From contig CAYTOK010000006.1 of assembly GCA_964439595.1 (NCBI GenBank), positions 1 through 64,000 on the forward strand: a stretch of DNA of 64,000 nucleotides, read 5' to 3'. This stretch comes from CAIJXB01 sp964439595. Lineage in GTDB: Bacteria > Chlamydiota > Chlamydiia > Chlamydiales > Rhabdochlamydiaceae. Below, piece by piece: positions 52,956 to 63,900 of this stretch. A program made the position numbers and the translations under genes. Within the stretch, counting starts at the first letter, position 1. Every line of letters starts with the position of its first letter. Under the pieces are notes generated by a model. That model was given only the letters and a program-made list of their open reading frames with translations. It was not told the origin of the DNA and searched no databases.

Positions 52956-53909
52956 ATGAATACAAATTGTTGGTCAAATATCTGCACATCAGCTTGCCAA
53001 AACATGTCTTCAGGATTCCTCTATGCTCAGCAGCAAGCGACTGCAACATTGGATTTCATAAGAGTTAAAATTTCAGAAATTCAGGTGCAAGCGCCTATCA
53101 TAGCGCCCTCTATCGGACACTGGGCAGTTTTAACTGGCTGGGGAGATTTAAAAAATCACGCAATCAGCTTTCTTCAAGCAGTAGATAGACAAGAGCGGAA
53201 TAATGCCTTACAGCTATTAGGGATAGACCTGATCAACTTCACTTACAGCACGATCTCCATAACAGAACTTTTTTTAACAAGAATTCACAATAGATCGATA
53301 CAAAACATAGTAGCCTATCTTCACCCTATTGGAGCCTTTAGCTCTTTACTCGGCTTTTATTTTGAACTAAGAGAAGTAAAGCGCAGCCTAGAATTCTTAC
53401 AACTGCTTTCAACTGCAAATACCATTCAAGGAGTGTTCGAAAACCTGGCACGTAATTATTTCCCAGAAACTATACTGACACAGCAAGAAGGCCAAGACCT
53501 AAGCGCCCGCCTAGCATTGAGAGTACAAGTTTGGTGTAGAGATGAATTTGTAGAAAAATTAGATGACATCTTAGAAGACTTAAAATCTAAAGACCTCGAG
53601 ACTCAAAAAGACGCTAAAATCAAAGCAAAAGAACTCCTTACCACTATACGAATACAAGGAGAAAAAACTCTTTATATCCACATTTTTTCCATGATAGGGT
53701 TTGCTCTTAGCTCTTTAGGCTTCCTAGCCTTAATAGCTGGATGCTCCCTCGCTACAATTCCTGCAACCACAGTTATTTTAATGGGTAGTTTAGTTTGTCT
53801 TACTTCTTCTAGTTATGCTACAGTAAGCTTACCTTGCAGTGGTTGGAAGATCGATTGCAAATATTTCCTTCCTAACTGCCTTAGGTACTGCCTTGAAACT
53901 GAGGCTTAA
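52956..53909 (+). CDS. Hypothetical membrane protein
   Basis: A 317-residue protein without a recognised family. A Cys-containing N-terminus (MNTNCWSNICTSACQN), a helical middle and a charged region (about 205-240) precede a bilobed hydrophobic segment (about 240-290: FSMIGFALSSLGFLALIAG and TTVILMGSLVCLTSSSYA). I choose the ATG at 52956 with AAAGAGG upstream over a GTG at 52929 that lacks an RBS. Its position after another bilobed orphan suggests a small cluster of lineage-specific membrane proteins. Confidence 0.7.
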   Translation: MNTNCWSNICTSACQNMSSGFLYAQQQATATLDFIRVKISEIQVQAPIIAPSIGHWAVLTGWGDLKNHAISFLQAVDRQERNNALQLLGIDLINFTYSTISITELFLTRIHNRSIQNIVAYLHPIGAFSSLLGFYFELREVKRSLEFLQLLSTANTIQGVFENLARNYFPETILTQQEGQDLSARLALRVQVWCRDEFVEKLDDILEDLKSKDLETQKDAKIKAKELLTTIRIQGEKTLYIHIFSMIGFALSSLGFLALIAGCSLATIPATTVILMGSLVCLTSSSYATVSLPCSGWKIDCKYFLPNCLRYCLETEA

Positions 53910-54012
53910 AATACGCGTACGCTTTCAAAAATACAACATTTAAAGCCAATATTCCCTACAAGCTGTCAAAAATTCCTAACTTCAGGTTATACTGATAGAA
54001 AGAAGAGATCGT

Positions 54013-54426
54013 ATGATAACTAAAGAAAAATGGCTGCAAATTCAAGCAAAAATGGAAGAGCTTTCGCTCTTTGAAAGCGACTTGATAGAAAAATTCATTC
54101 TAGGCTCTGGCAAGGGAGGCCAAAAAATCAATAAAACTTCTTCTTGTGTATATTTAAAACATATTCCTACAGGAATTGAAATTAAATGCCAAAAAGAACG
54201 CTCTCAAGAGATGAACCGCTTTTTTGCAAGAAAAGAGCTTTGCAACAAAGTAGAAGAAATCATCTTTCAAAAAAAATCAGAAAAACAACAAGAGCAAGAA
54301 AAAATACGCAGACAAAAAAAACGAAGATCCAGAAAATCTAAAGAAAAGATCCTCGTCAATAAAAAAAATCTATCAGAAAAAAAATCGCTTAGAAAACCTC
54401 CTTCTTATCCAAGCTCTCAGGAATAA
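54013..54426 (+). CDS. GGQ-motif release-factor-like ribosome rescue protein
   Basis: A 137-residue protein with the class I release factor catalytic domain only: GSGKGGQKINKTSSCVYLKH (GGQ at about 36-38), then PTGIEIKCQKERSQEMNR and ARKEL. It lacks the stop-codon recognition domains. A long, strongly basic tail follows (about 90-137), as in ArfB and in MTRFR (C12orf65), which release peptides from stalled ribosomes. NKTSSCVYLKHIP resembles the MTRFR type more than E. coli ArfB. The ATG at 54013 has a purine-rich AGAAAGAAGAGA upstream. Confidence 0.8.
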   Translation: MITKEKWLQIQAKMEELSLFESDLIEKFILGSGKGGQKINKTSSCVYLKHIPTGIEIKCQKERSQEMNRFFARKELCNKVEEIIFQKKSEKQQEQEKIRRQKKRRSRKSKEKILVNKKNLSEKKSLRKPPSYPSSQE

Positions 54427-54702
54427 TTAAATTTCTATTCCATAAGTTTTCAAAATATCCGTCCTGGATCTAAAAAAAAGCAAAATAGCTCTGATCCAAA
54501 TACCGGCAACAACTCCTCCTTCTAGGAGTAGTGACTAAAGAGGTCCCTTCAAATCCGTAATATCTTTTTGTGCACAAAGAGAAGATCTATTGCAATACCT
54601 AGGAGGGAAATATTCTTATTTTTGAATGTTTTTTTAAAAGAAGCCTATTGCAAAAAGTATATTTTTTTTGCATGATGCGAAAAAAGGAATTAGAGGAGTT
54701 GC

Positions 54703-57075
54703 ATGACAGATCCCGTTGTTACCGTTGCTTTAGTAAATCCCATTCCAAGAAGCTTGCATTTTTATAAGGCTCCTCCGAGTTATCCCGGGCTTTTCCTTGT
54801 TCAGCCGAGTCCAAATGCTGTTATGGCTCCTTTAGGCCCTGTGCAAGATCTGCAACCCTCAGAATATGTCGCAGCAGCGGCCATTATTCAATCATTTAAA
54901 GTTCTCTCCGAGGCTGTCTTAGCTTATTCTCCGACGCTGCCGGGCCAGCCCGCACTACCAAAGCCCTCTTTAAAGACGTTAGAAGAGTTTAAAGGGGCTC
55001 TATTGAAATTACAGGCTGAAATAAAAATAGCTTTTGAAAACAAGCCTCCCACGGCTTTTCCTAAAGAATTCCTTTCCGTGTTTGTCCAAATTACTGCACT
55101 TCTTGAACAAGTGGAGGTCTTAATTAAGCAAGAACCACCTAACACCGAAAAGCCTGTGCAAACTCCACAAAGCCCTATTTTACGGGGAGAAAGTACTCAA
55201 CCGCCACAAACTCCGCAAAGTCCTGTTTTGCGAGGGGAAAGTAATCAACCGACGCAGACTCCTCAAGGTCCTGTTTCACGAGGAGAAAGTAATCAACCTG
55301 TACTTCCTAGAGCTACTCCTCTTCCTTTAGGACCTAATTTACAGGAATTAGCTTTACCTAATTCTCCTCCTCCAAGGGAAAAAGAGCCCCCTATTTTAAC
55401 ACCTAAGCAAGCGCCCTTTTTAAAAGAACCTTTCGTACAAAAACCAAACCAGGAACCTACTGCTTTACCAAGACAAGAACCTATTTTAAGTCCTGTAAAA
55501 CCAGAGGTGGGAGCGCAAGAAGTAAAGCAACCTGTAGTACAGCAAAAAGAACTCCCGAAAGAAGTGGAAATAATTCCAAGACCTATTTTACCCTCTTTAC
55601 CTCCTGGAAAACCAGCTCCTTCGACCGGAAATATTCCACCTCCTTTAAAAGAAGGGCAACCTCCAACAGAAAATCCTCCATTAGAGGAATTACAAAAAAA
55701 CATTCCTATTTTAATACAGAGTCTTGTGAAAGCCTTACCAGCAGCCCCAAAATCGGCTGTTAATCTTCAACCGCAGTTTGAGTCTTTTATTAAAGAGCCC
55801 GTTTTAACGTTACTTACTAAAGAAGTTCTCTTGCCCTCACCATTACCTTTTGCTAGTAAAGCACAAATTAAAGAACAACCCCCTTTCCAATCTCCTATAA
55901 GAAATGAAATCATACAACCCCCTAAAGTTTTTGTGGCAGAACCAGCTGTGATTCAAAGAACTTATCCTAATTATGTGCCGGGAATAATTACGCCGGCGCC
56001 GATTAAAGTAGCCGCGCCGATTAATGTGCTTGCTCTACCTCTTTCTTTTGAAGTGCCTTTTGTAGTCGGTAATAAAATTGTTCCTCATATGGAAACAGTT
56101 ATGAGAACACCTCCTTTTTCTACAGAGATTCCTTTCGCCTTTATCGTTCCTTATACCCCCGCTTTTCCTATAATAACATCGGCACCGTCTCCTATGAAAA
56201 TAAAAAGAGAAGTAGCTAGTGAGGGAGAAGAAGACCAGGTGGGAGAAGGAGAAATGAGCATTCAACTACTTGCTTATGTACCAGAAGGACCCACTTGGTA
56301 CGGAGATCCTTTCGAAGAGGGTGCTATAGATGAACGGCCTCTTAGAGTTCTTCCTTTAAAGAAATTTGCTATAGGAGTTTATTTAGTAACTAATGAGCAA
56401 TTTGTTGAGTTTTTGAATGCTGAATCAAAAAATGGAAAATTGCACCAAGGAGAAAAAGGATTTATTTTTTCTGCAGAAGGAAAGCTACTTTGTCAGGTGA
56501 AAAATGGCAATCCAGCAAGTGATATTGAAGTAGAGGCTCATAAGAGATATCTAGGATTTAAAGTAACAGAAGGCAAAGAATCTTATCCTATCATCTGCGT
56601 TACTTATTTTGGCGCAGCCTCTTTTTGTGAGTCAGGAGGATTTAGGTTGCCAACAGAGGTAGAGTGGGAAAAGGCTGCTTCCATTATAGTAAATGAAGAG
56701 AGAAATCCTACCCAGAAGTTTCGTTACGGCTTTAGCCAAGATGCTATTGATGCTTCTTTGGCAAGCTACGGAGCCAATAACCCGAAAGATCACGCCCTGG
56801 ATGCGCAGTCAACACCTGTTGGCTTTTATAATGGAAAAAACATCTGTACAAAAGGGGGGCATACATTTCCCACGTCTAATGCAGTTAGTCCTTTTGGTTG
56901 TTACGATATGAGTGGCAATGTTTGGGAGTGGACTACAACAGCAGATGGAGAAAACCGAATTATTAAAGGAGGATGCTTCCAGAGCTCTGAAAAAGAGTTA
57001 AGGGCATCTGCTAGAGCTTGGAAAAAAGAAGGCTCTCTTGATAAATTTACAGGGTTTCGCGTAGCTATTTCCTAG
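54703..57075 (+). CDS. Proline-rich protein with C-terminal FGE-sulfatase-like domain
   Basis: A 790-residue protein in two parts. Residues about 1-510 are low-complexity and Pro-rich, with three imperfect tandem units of the form QTPQSPxLRGESxQP near 155-200. Residues about 520-790 form an FGE-sulfatase (SUMF1-like) domain: FAIGVYLVTNEQFVEFLN, FRLPTEVEWEKAA, SPFGCYDMSGNVWEWT, IIKGGCF and FTGFRVA, all typical. True formylglycine enzymes need two active-site Cys; the domain is also used as a binding module, as in the C-terminal part of chlamydial Pkn1. There is no kinase domain here. Strong RBS GAGGAG. Base use is less AT-rich in the Pro-rich part. Confidence 0.82.
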   Translation: MTDPVVTVALVNPIPRSLHFYKAPPSYPGLFLVQPSPNAVMAPLGPVQDLQPSEYVAAAAIIQSFKVLSEAVLAYSPTLPGQPALPKPSLKTLEEFKGALLKLQAEIKIAFENKPPTAFPKEFLSVFVQITALLEQVEVLIKQEPPNTEKPVQTPQSPILRGESTQPPQTPQSPVLRGESNQPTQTPQGPVSRGESNQPVLPRATPLPLGPNLQELALPNSPPPREKEPPILTPKQAPFLKEPFVQKPNQEPTALPRQEPILSPVKPEVGAQEVKQPVVQQKELPKEVEIIPRPILPSLPPGKPAPSTGNIPPPLKEGQPPTENPPLEELQKNIPILIQSLVKALPAAPKSAVNLQPQFESFIKEPVLTLLTKEVLLPSPLPFASKAQIKEQPPFQSPIRNEIIQPPKVFVAEPAVIQRTYPNYVPGIITPAPIKVAAPINVLALPLSFEVPFVVGNKIVPHMETVMRTPPFSTEIPFAFIVPYTPAFPIITSAPSPMKIKREVASEGEEDQVGEGEMSIQLLAYVPEGPTWYGDPFEEGAIDERPLRVLPLKKFAIGVYLVTNEQFVEFLNAESKNGKLHQGEKGFIFSAEGKLLCQVKNGNPASDIEVEAHKRYLGFKVTEGKESYPIICVTYFGAASFCESGGFRLPTEVEWEKAASIIVNEERNPTQKFRYGFSQDAIDASLASYGANNPKDHALDAQSTPVGFYNGKNICTKGGHTFPTSNAVSPFGCYDMSGNVWEWTTTADGENRIIKGGCFQSSEKELRASARAWKKEGSLDKFTGFRVAIS

Positions 57076-57142
57076 AATATTTTTCACAAATCTACCATAC
57101 CCGTTAGCAGGGCTTTTAGAAAAGATAACTTTTAAAAGAAAG

Positions 57143-57165
57143 AGGGCTTCAGGTTGAAGCCCTCA
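57143..57165 (-). terminator. Terminator of the small-protein pair
   Basis: GAGGGCTTCA pairs perfectly with TGAAGCCCTC around three bases; on the minus strand TTTCTTTTAAAAG follows. It lies just past the stop of the small gene at 57174-57344 and may also end the convergent FGE gene. Confidence 0.8.
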
Positions 57166-57173
57166 TAAAGTAT

Positions 57174-57344
57174 TTAAGCCTCGTCTTCAAGTAAGGCTTT
57201 AGCAGCAAGCTTTAAACTTTCAATCCCTTCAGGAAATCCACATTTTACTAGTAACTCCTGTAAAAAAGCCATTTCCGTTTGCATGTAATCCATCTTGGTT
57301 TCTAAGCAGGCTACCTCTGTTAACAAAACAGCCACTGTTTTCAT
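57174..57344 (-). CDS. Small helical protein, second of a paralogous pair
   Basis: A protein of about 56 residues: MKTVAVLLTEVACLETKMDY, then MQTEMAFLQELLVKCGF and PEGIESLKLAAKALLED. It aligns with the gene just upstream (both have LL-x-KCGF-x-x-GI-x-x-LKLA). A heptad-like N-terminal half suggests a coiled coil. RBS AAGGAG lies six bases before the ATG at 57344. The exact stop position could be off by a base; the frame ends at about 57174. Function unknown. Confidence 0.6.
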   Translation of the reverse strand: MKTVAVLLTEVACLETKMDYMQTEMAFLQELLVKCGFPEGIESLKLAAKALLEDEA

Positions 57345-57370
57345 AAAATACTCCTTGTTATTATTTATTA

Positions 57371-57553
57371 TTATAAAACATCACCTGCTTCTCTACTTTT
57401 TAAAACTTCCTTTAAGGCCAATTTTAAAGTCCTTATTCCGCCTCGAAAACCACAACGTTTAAGCAGGTCATCTATGCACTGCAGTTCTGTTTCTAAAACA
57501 TCCAACTTCGACTCTGAAATAGCTAACTCAGACATTAAATATTTATCTTTCAT
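57371..57553 (-). CDS. Small helical protein, first of a paralogous pair
   Basis: A 60-residue protein (MKDKYLMSELAISESKLDVL, then LQCIDDLLKRCGFRGGIRTLK). Its N-terminal half is coiled-coil-like; the shared part with its neighbour is LL-x-(K/R)CGF-x-x-GI-x-x-LKLA-x-K. RBS AGGAG with a 4-nt gap to ATG. The two genes are 26 nt apart with a common terminator, hence a small operon. Their size, pairing and lack of known domain suggest a dimerising accessory protein such as a chaperone, but that is a guess. Confidence 0.65.
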   Translation of the reverse strand: MKDKYLMSELAISESKLDVLETELQCIDDLLKRCGFRGGIRTLKLALKEVLKSREAGDVL

Positions 57554-57697
57554 ATTACTCCTATTAGTTATTATACACTCAATTATAACGTTAATTAAAA
57601 TTTAAATCAACGCAAATGTTAAAGAATTATTAAGAAAACAAACGAACTAAAAACAGTAAGTCGTTAATTGTAAGAGCAATATAAAAATCAAAAAAAA

Positions 57698-57805
57698 CAC
57701 TTCCCTTGGCAACACGAAAAATATCAGTTAATACCGCTTTTTTAAATAAGGTGTTCTCCTTAAGAACGGACTCAAAAAAAACCTAGCATCAATTATTTGT
57801 ATAAC
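57698..57805 (-). pseudogene. Central fragment of a DUF1703-type ATPase/nuclease gene
   Basis: About 35 codons on the minus strand match the middle of the intact gene at 48178-49905: LKENTLFKKAVLTDIFRVAKGS against LKDNSLLQQAVLTGILRVSKES (shown over about 57700-57770), with a degraded, frameshifted MRGFF-like part upstream. Nothing of the N- or C-terminal parts remains. The rest of the 57554-57914 spacer contains only AT-rich sequence and the upstream region of the next gene. Confidence 0.65.
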
Positions 57806-57888
57806 ATTAAGAATTTTCGTAATTAAAATTAATTATTGATTCATTTAGTGTTTAAATAAATCATTCAATCATGCTAAACTTTATCAAA

Positions 57889-57894
57889 TATAAT
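57889..57894 (+). promoter_or_regulatory. Possible -10 element for giant gene
   Basis: A perfect TATAAT lies 20 nt before the ATG at 57915. A -35 is poor (TTCAAT with a 19-nt spacer), so this is tentative. Confidence 0.35.
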
Positions 57895-57914
57895 ATTAAT
57901 TTTTAGGGAACGTC

Positions 57915-60900
57915 ATGGACACCAATACCTATGAATACTTCTATCAAAAAAACTGGAATACTTTCTTAGAAGAACTTGATACAAAATCCCGCGCAACCCC
58001 ACCCGGTTTTCAACAGAAAATACATAGGGCCTCCTACCATGCAATTAGGATGACCATTCGAACTATACAGACCGTAGCTAACGCCATCTTCTTTTCTTAT
58101 AATAAGATTAAAGGAGCATTAGAGTATACTGCAATTCAAATAAAAAGAGTTTGCATTTTATTTTTAAATATGCCCCTTAACATAAAAAAAATATTATTTC
58201 CTTCTACCGCGGATATTTTAGAAAAAAAAATTGAATCCTTTACTTATTTACTAGAAAAAGACTCGCATACAGGTTCAACTTTAAAGGAAATCAAAAAACT
58301 ACCCCACGACGAAAAAAAAGAGCTCATGCTTGGTTGGCTTGAAAAATCCCTAGGTGAAGCTATCCAAAAACCTACTATCCAAACTCTTTATAAAAACATG
58401 AAACTTCTAGCTGAAGGAGATCTTCCCATAGAAGATCTAACAAAGCTTAGAGAAACCACAAGCGAAATAAGCAAAGAAAAAGCCACTAATTCTCGCTTTC
58501 CTCATATTTCACAGGCGGTTGAAATCTTTATTCAAGCATTTGAGGTGGAAAGAATCTATGAAAACTCCATTACCCCTTCTTCTGTTCAAAAAAACTTTAA
58601 AATCTTATTAGAAAATCCCAATCTCTTAAAACGATCTGAAATTGCAAAATTAGTAGTAGAGGCTCCTTCTTCTTTACGCAGCGCAATTGAAGAAAAAAAA
58701 ACAAGAGTTCAGCAGCGATTCATTCAATGCATCCATCAACAGGAACTGCATTTTCTAAAGCAATTACCTAGTTTATTAAAACAATTGTCCCTACAAGAAG
58801 TTCAGCAAAACTATCTTTCTAAGGAAGAAGATATTTACTTAACACGCCGGATTAATTTAGTTAATAACCAAATTGAATCCCTAAACGAAGATGATACTAC
58901 AGAAATAAGCTTTAAAAAATGCGTTCCCCTTTTTGAGAAGACTCATCTAATTCAGCAACAAGAAAAGAAAGAAAAAGCCGCCTCAGTTTGTAGGGAAATC
59001 AGTGAAAATATTATTAGCCAAGCAAAAGAAACTGTTTATCAGTCCTCTTTAATGGTTTTTAAACCCATCAAAAAAAGAGTTGATTTAATATTCGAAATGT
59101 TGCCTCAAACAGCCAACTACAAGTTAGAAAAAACAAAAATCCTAAAAGATATTGAAAGCATAGAAAAAAAACTTAATCCCTCTAAATCCCTATCCTCAGT
59201 TTTCCCCTCCATACACAAAATTATAGATGAAATACAGGACCTAGAAAAAAAATTAATCCGAGATGAAGTATTAACGATATCTCATGTAGATAGCGTCAAA
59301 ACGATTCTAATCGAATATCGCGGCTTTATTGAGAACGAAAGCAAGGTGCAACAAGGATCTTCTCCTTGGAAAGACCTTGCAGAAATAGACACCGTGAGCA
59401 AGAGGAATCACGATCGCAAAAGTGGATTTGCCAAAGATGTACTTTGTTTAATTTTAGAAAAAATACCCAGTTGCCAGCTGCCCCTCCTTTTAGCCAAGCA
59501 AGATGCGAGAAACCTATTTAACCGTAAAGAAAATCACCCCACACCTACAACAGGCGTGGAAAAAGAATTAGAAGATGCAGCCAAGGCGTTTATTAGTTCT
59601 TTGCAAAAAAAACATAGCCCTCACATTGAAGCTATCCTTAGCTCTTTTACTGAATTTGCAGCAGGACTTGAAAAAGAAAAAGACTTAGAAATCATTCAAG
59701 AAGTTAAAGAAGCTGAAGAGCAAAAAGCCAACGAACCCGATTTTACAGATCTAGCAGCAAAACTAGATATAACAACAGAGCTAAATACCTGGCATACAAA
59801 TCTTCAAGAAATTTGGATACAGCACATATCAGAAGATCATAAAGAAAAAATCAAAGCTGCTAAAAGCGCCTCTGCGATGCAAAAAACCATGCTCGAATGT
59901 TTTAGCATATGGCTCCAAAAAACCACAGGGCACAACCCGAAAAAGCTCCCCTCTTTAGAAGAAATTGTTTTCTCTAGCAGTGAGGCTAAAAGAAACAGTG
60001 CCCTAAAGAAGTTAGCTACGCATGCCAAATTCAAAGAAGGTCTTCTCTCTTATTTACAAACTATAAGAACTAACCTTTCTAGCGAGCACGCGCAAAAAAA
60101 AACCCAAGCCCCAAGCAAAGGCTTTAGTTTAGAACTATCTTGCAACCCACCTAGGGAAATTGCTTCAGGAGCTTGGGGATTTGAAGAAAGCCATTTCGAT
60201 AAGGATATTGGAAATGGCATAGTGGCCAACTTTGAAAATATTATCTCAAGCCTAAAAGCAATAAGAGACCGTCTCTCTACGGAGGGATTCACCTCTGAAT
60301 TTGACTTTGAATTAGCATGGATAAAAAGTCTTGATAGAAATCCCCGGTTAAAAAGCAATAAATCCATTTCTTGGATAACTTTAAGCATCTGCCAGAAGGC
60401 TGCTGCAAGTCATTTTGCAAGTAATACCCCCACACCACCTGAAATTCTTGAAATATTCCTAAATCAATATAAAAATCTCGAAGGTAAATTTGCACTAGAA
60501 ACACTCACAAACTCCGGGCGCTCTAGTTTCTTAAAAACTCTACTTTTGATGGTTTTTTCAGAAGACCGTAATGTGGAAGTCACCTACAAGCAAAGATCGT
60601 ATGCAATACAATTGCTTAGCCTATCCGACCTTCCTCTAGCAGATATCGAAAAAATTAAAAGTAAGCTAGTGCCCACTTCATCAGATCCAAAATCACCTGC
60701 TACAGCTATCCTACAAGAAGTAGGAGCGGCATTGCAAAAAACCTCCATTAGTCTAGAAGGAGTAGAAGAGAGTACTTTGCAAAAATCTTTCCAAAGAGCC
60801 GGTCTAGCTAAGAGCTCTGAAACAAGAGCTCTTCTTGATATATATCGAGCAAGAGCCGGGGAATCCCTCAGTTTACACCTTATGACTTACCTGGAAGGTC

Positions 60901-63900
60901 TTTCCTTAAGTCATGATGAACAAAGAGAGCTAGCTGAAAGAGCACTTTGTAGAGCGTACTCTTTCAACCCTGAAGAAACACGATCCTATTTAATAAGTAA
61001 AACACCCCAAGGAGGCAGCTTTGGTAGCGTTGATCTAAAGACGTTAGCTACTCCCTTAGAAGTGTTTTTTTCTGATGTCGTTGCTAAAATTGATCCAAGT
61101 TACTATTTTTTCAACGCAGATTCTCCTAGAGAAAAAATAAGACTATTTAATGAAAAGCTCATAAACAGCAAAGAAACACACAAGATGTTGATGGGATATG
61201 CTAGAATCATTACAGACCTAAGCCTATTAGCTAAGCAAGGCACCTTAGATGAAAATGATTTTTATCTCCTTTTTAGAAGTAAGCTAGCCTATCAAGACCT
61301 TAAAATAAACTACTTTGAAGGCAAAAAAGCCATTGGAGGGTTTTTAAAAATAGCAACGGATTCTGCAGAATCAGAAATGGTCCAGTCAGCAGAAATAATC
61401 CAAAGACTCTTAGAAAAACCTACCTATCTAGAAAGAATCAGTGATCTTATAACTAAAAATGAAGGGATCGATTATGCAACTCAAATAATCGAAAGGTCTA
61501 TTAAAAGTGGCAATTCCGTATTAAGTTTTACCTTAACCAGTATCCCTGGTTTTGCTTCTCTTGGAGCGAAAATTCAAGTTGACATGGTGACAGGTGTTAT
61601 TTATCAAAATGGAAGACAACAAATAAATCTCCCTCCTAAGCTACAAAACCATCCAGATACACGCTTTTTACAAATACATACCTTCCCCTATACATGGGAT
61701 ACGAGCGAAAATGCCTATATCTACTACACAAAAGAAAATGGAAAAAATATCCCCCAAGTTCTTGTAAAAGAAGTGGGCGATGACACCCCCCCTGTCATAA
61801 AAAAAAGACTCTCTGTAGGATCTAGAGAGTTACTTCTACAATTTGTCCCCAAAGAGCAGATTAAATTCCCCAAAGTAGCACTACACCGCATGGGAATCAA
61901 AAACTTCTGGCAAAAAGCTGAAGGAGAGCTTTTAGGATACGACACAAAGGGAAATCTAGTTGCTACCTTTAAAAAAGATAATAAAAGCGAAAGCTATGTT
62001 ATAACGACTCCGCAAGGAATAAGGTATCGATTTTTAAAACAAGAAAGCCTTTCATCCTATAAAAGCCATCCTGTTTTATCGCGCCTTCTGAGTGTTTTCT
62101 CTTCTGAAGAGATTCTTATAGAAGAAAAGGGAAAAGAATTTTTCGTCCCCGCTATTAGTCTAACGATAAAAGAAGAACAAACACCTGAATCTACCCGCTG
62201 GGTTTTAGAACTTAAAGGAATGACAAAAAAAATTCTAGACACAAGTTCTGAAGGATCTTCCTCACTCATTGTAAAAAATGACATCAATAGCCAAGAGCTT
62301 GAGGGAACTCGAAAAGAATTACTAGAAACAACCGTCCGCCTTGATTTACAACTGCAAAAAGAAAGTTCTCTTTCTTCTAAATACAATATACGCCAGCTTG
62401 AAAAAAAAATAGAAATGCTCCAAGAGAAAATCGCTACTATAGAAGAAAAGCTCTTTTTATCAACACTACCTGAAAACACCGACTACCTGAATGAAACAGC
62501 TATTTTAGAAATGGTTCCAGTCTCTATACGACCGTCTCCAAGAGGACTTGTTAATGCAACAGAAATTTTCTCATCCCTATTAAATTTCTTACGGAAAAAC
62601 AACTCTTTAAATCCTTTTGACCCAGAAATCCTCTCCTCATATCTTGCAGTGAAAGAGACCTATGAAAAAGAGTGCGATACAGAATTAGAAGCTGTTTTCT
62701 TCTCTAAATCCATAAATGACACAGGTCTCTTCACAAGAAATTTATCAGGAGCTCTTAAAATCACGTATATGAGCTTTGCAAAAGGTAGCGAAGCTGCTAT
62801 CCCAGCAGAGACTCTGCTTATAGAAGAGCTAGCAAAATACCCCTTAGATAAATCTTTAAAAAGCTCTGAGCTGCTCTTACTACAAAGAGCAATAGCTGCT
62901 TTAGATAACAGAATAGAACCTCTTGAGGAATATCTTCAACTAAGCTCCTACTTAAATTTCATGCTCTATCTACATTTTTCCTATAAAAAAAGAGAATTTG
63001 CTACAATAACCCTTGGGGATAAGGTAGCAGAGAGGAATTCTGTTGAGCGTTCTTTTGAAGAAACTCTAGAAAACTGTACAGAATGCATAAGTCTTCTAGC
63101 CCCACCTTTCCATTTACATAAAAGCCTACTAGACATCTGGGCAAAAACCAATTTATGTGGACCTCCTACAAACTCAGAAATACTAGAGACAGAGGAAGCT
63201 TCCATTACACAAAAAGAAAAACCTCTAGTACTAAAACAGATGCAGTTTTTCAGCTCGCAATCTCTTTTAGAAAGATTATTTTCGGTAGATATCATTAGTT
63301 CTATTCATAAAGAAGCCTCTTCTGAAATCTCAAGTGAGCAAAAAAGCCTGATACGATCCTTCCTTATCCATAGCAAAGATCAGGTAATTGGATTCTATCT
63401 TGAAGAAATGGGTCATTTTAATGCTGATGGTTTATACGCTGAATTTAAAGTAAATGAAGAAACAGGCAAAGCACTCTATGGGCTTACTAAAGATGATCTG
63501 AAAAACATTTTTACATTCTTGGAAACAAAGGGCTATATTTCAAAAGCGGGAAGAGAAGCGAACTATTATCGATTATCTTCTGCTGAGATGGCAACAAAAC
63601 AATTTGAAGCTGCTGAAATAAGAGCATTTCTTGCTGATAAAGCTCTTTCTGAAGAACAATTAAGTAAAACAACAGAAAAATTAAGAGCTTTTCTATATAG
63701 AGCCATGCAATCCGGATTTAAATTTTCATTTAGTGAAGGCTTTGAAGCAGAGCTTGATAAAAAGCTTGAAATAGAAAAAAAACTCCACCTTTCACAATAC
63801 CTTGAAGCAGAAGCTATTTTACACGCCGGTCTATCTACTCATAAAGTATCCTGGACAGAGCTAAAATACGCCGTACTATCGGGAGATTACGGTAAATTTC

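Noticed and set aside
54924..55703. Antisense frames rich in Gly, Ser and Phe within the Pro-rich gene
   Set aside because: They are complements of Pro-rich codons without an RBS or family resemblance.
59837..63295. Minus-strand open frames of 65-140 codons inside the giant gene
   Set aside because: They are shadows of the continuous plus-strand frame and show no RBS or recognisable domain.
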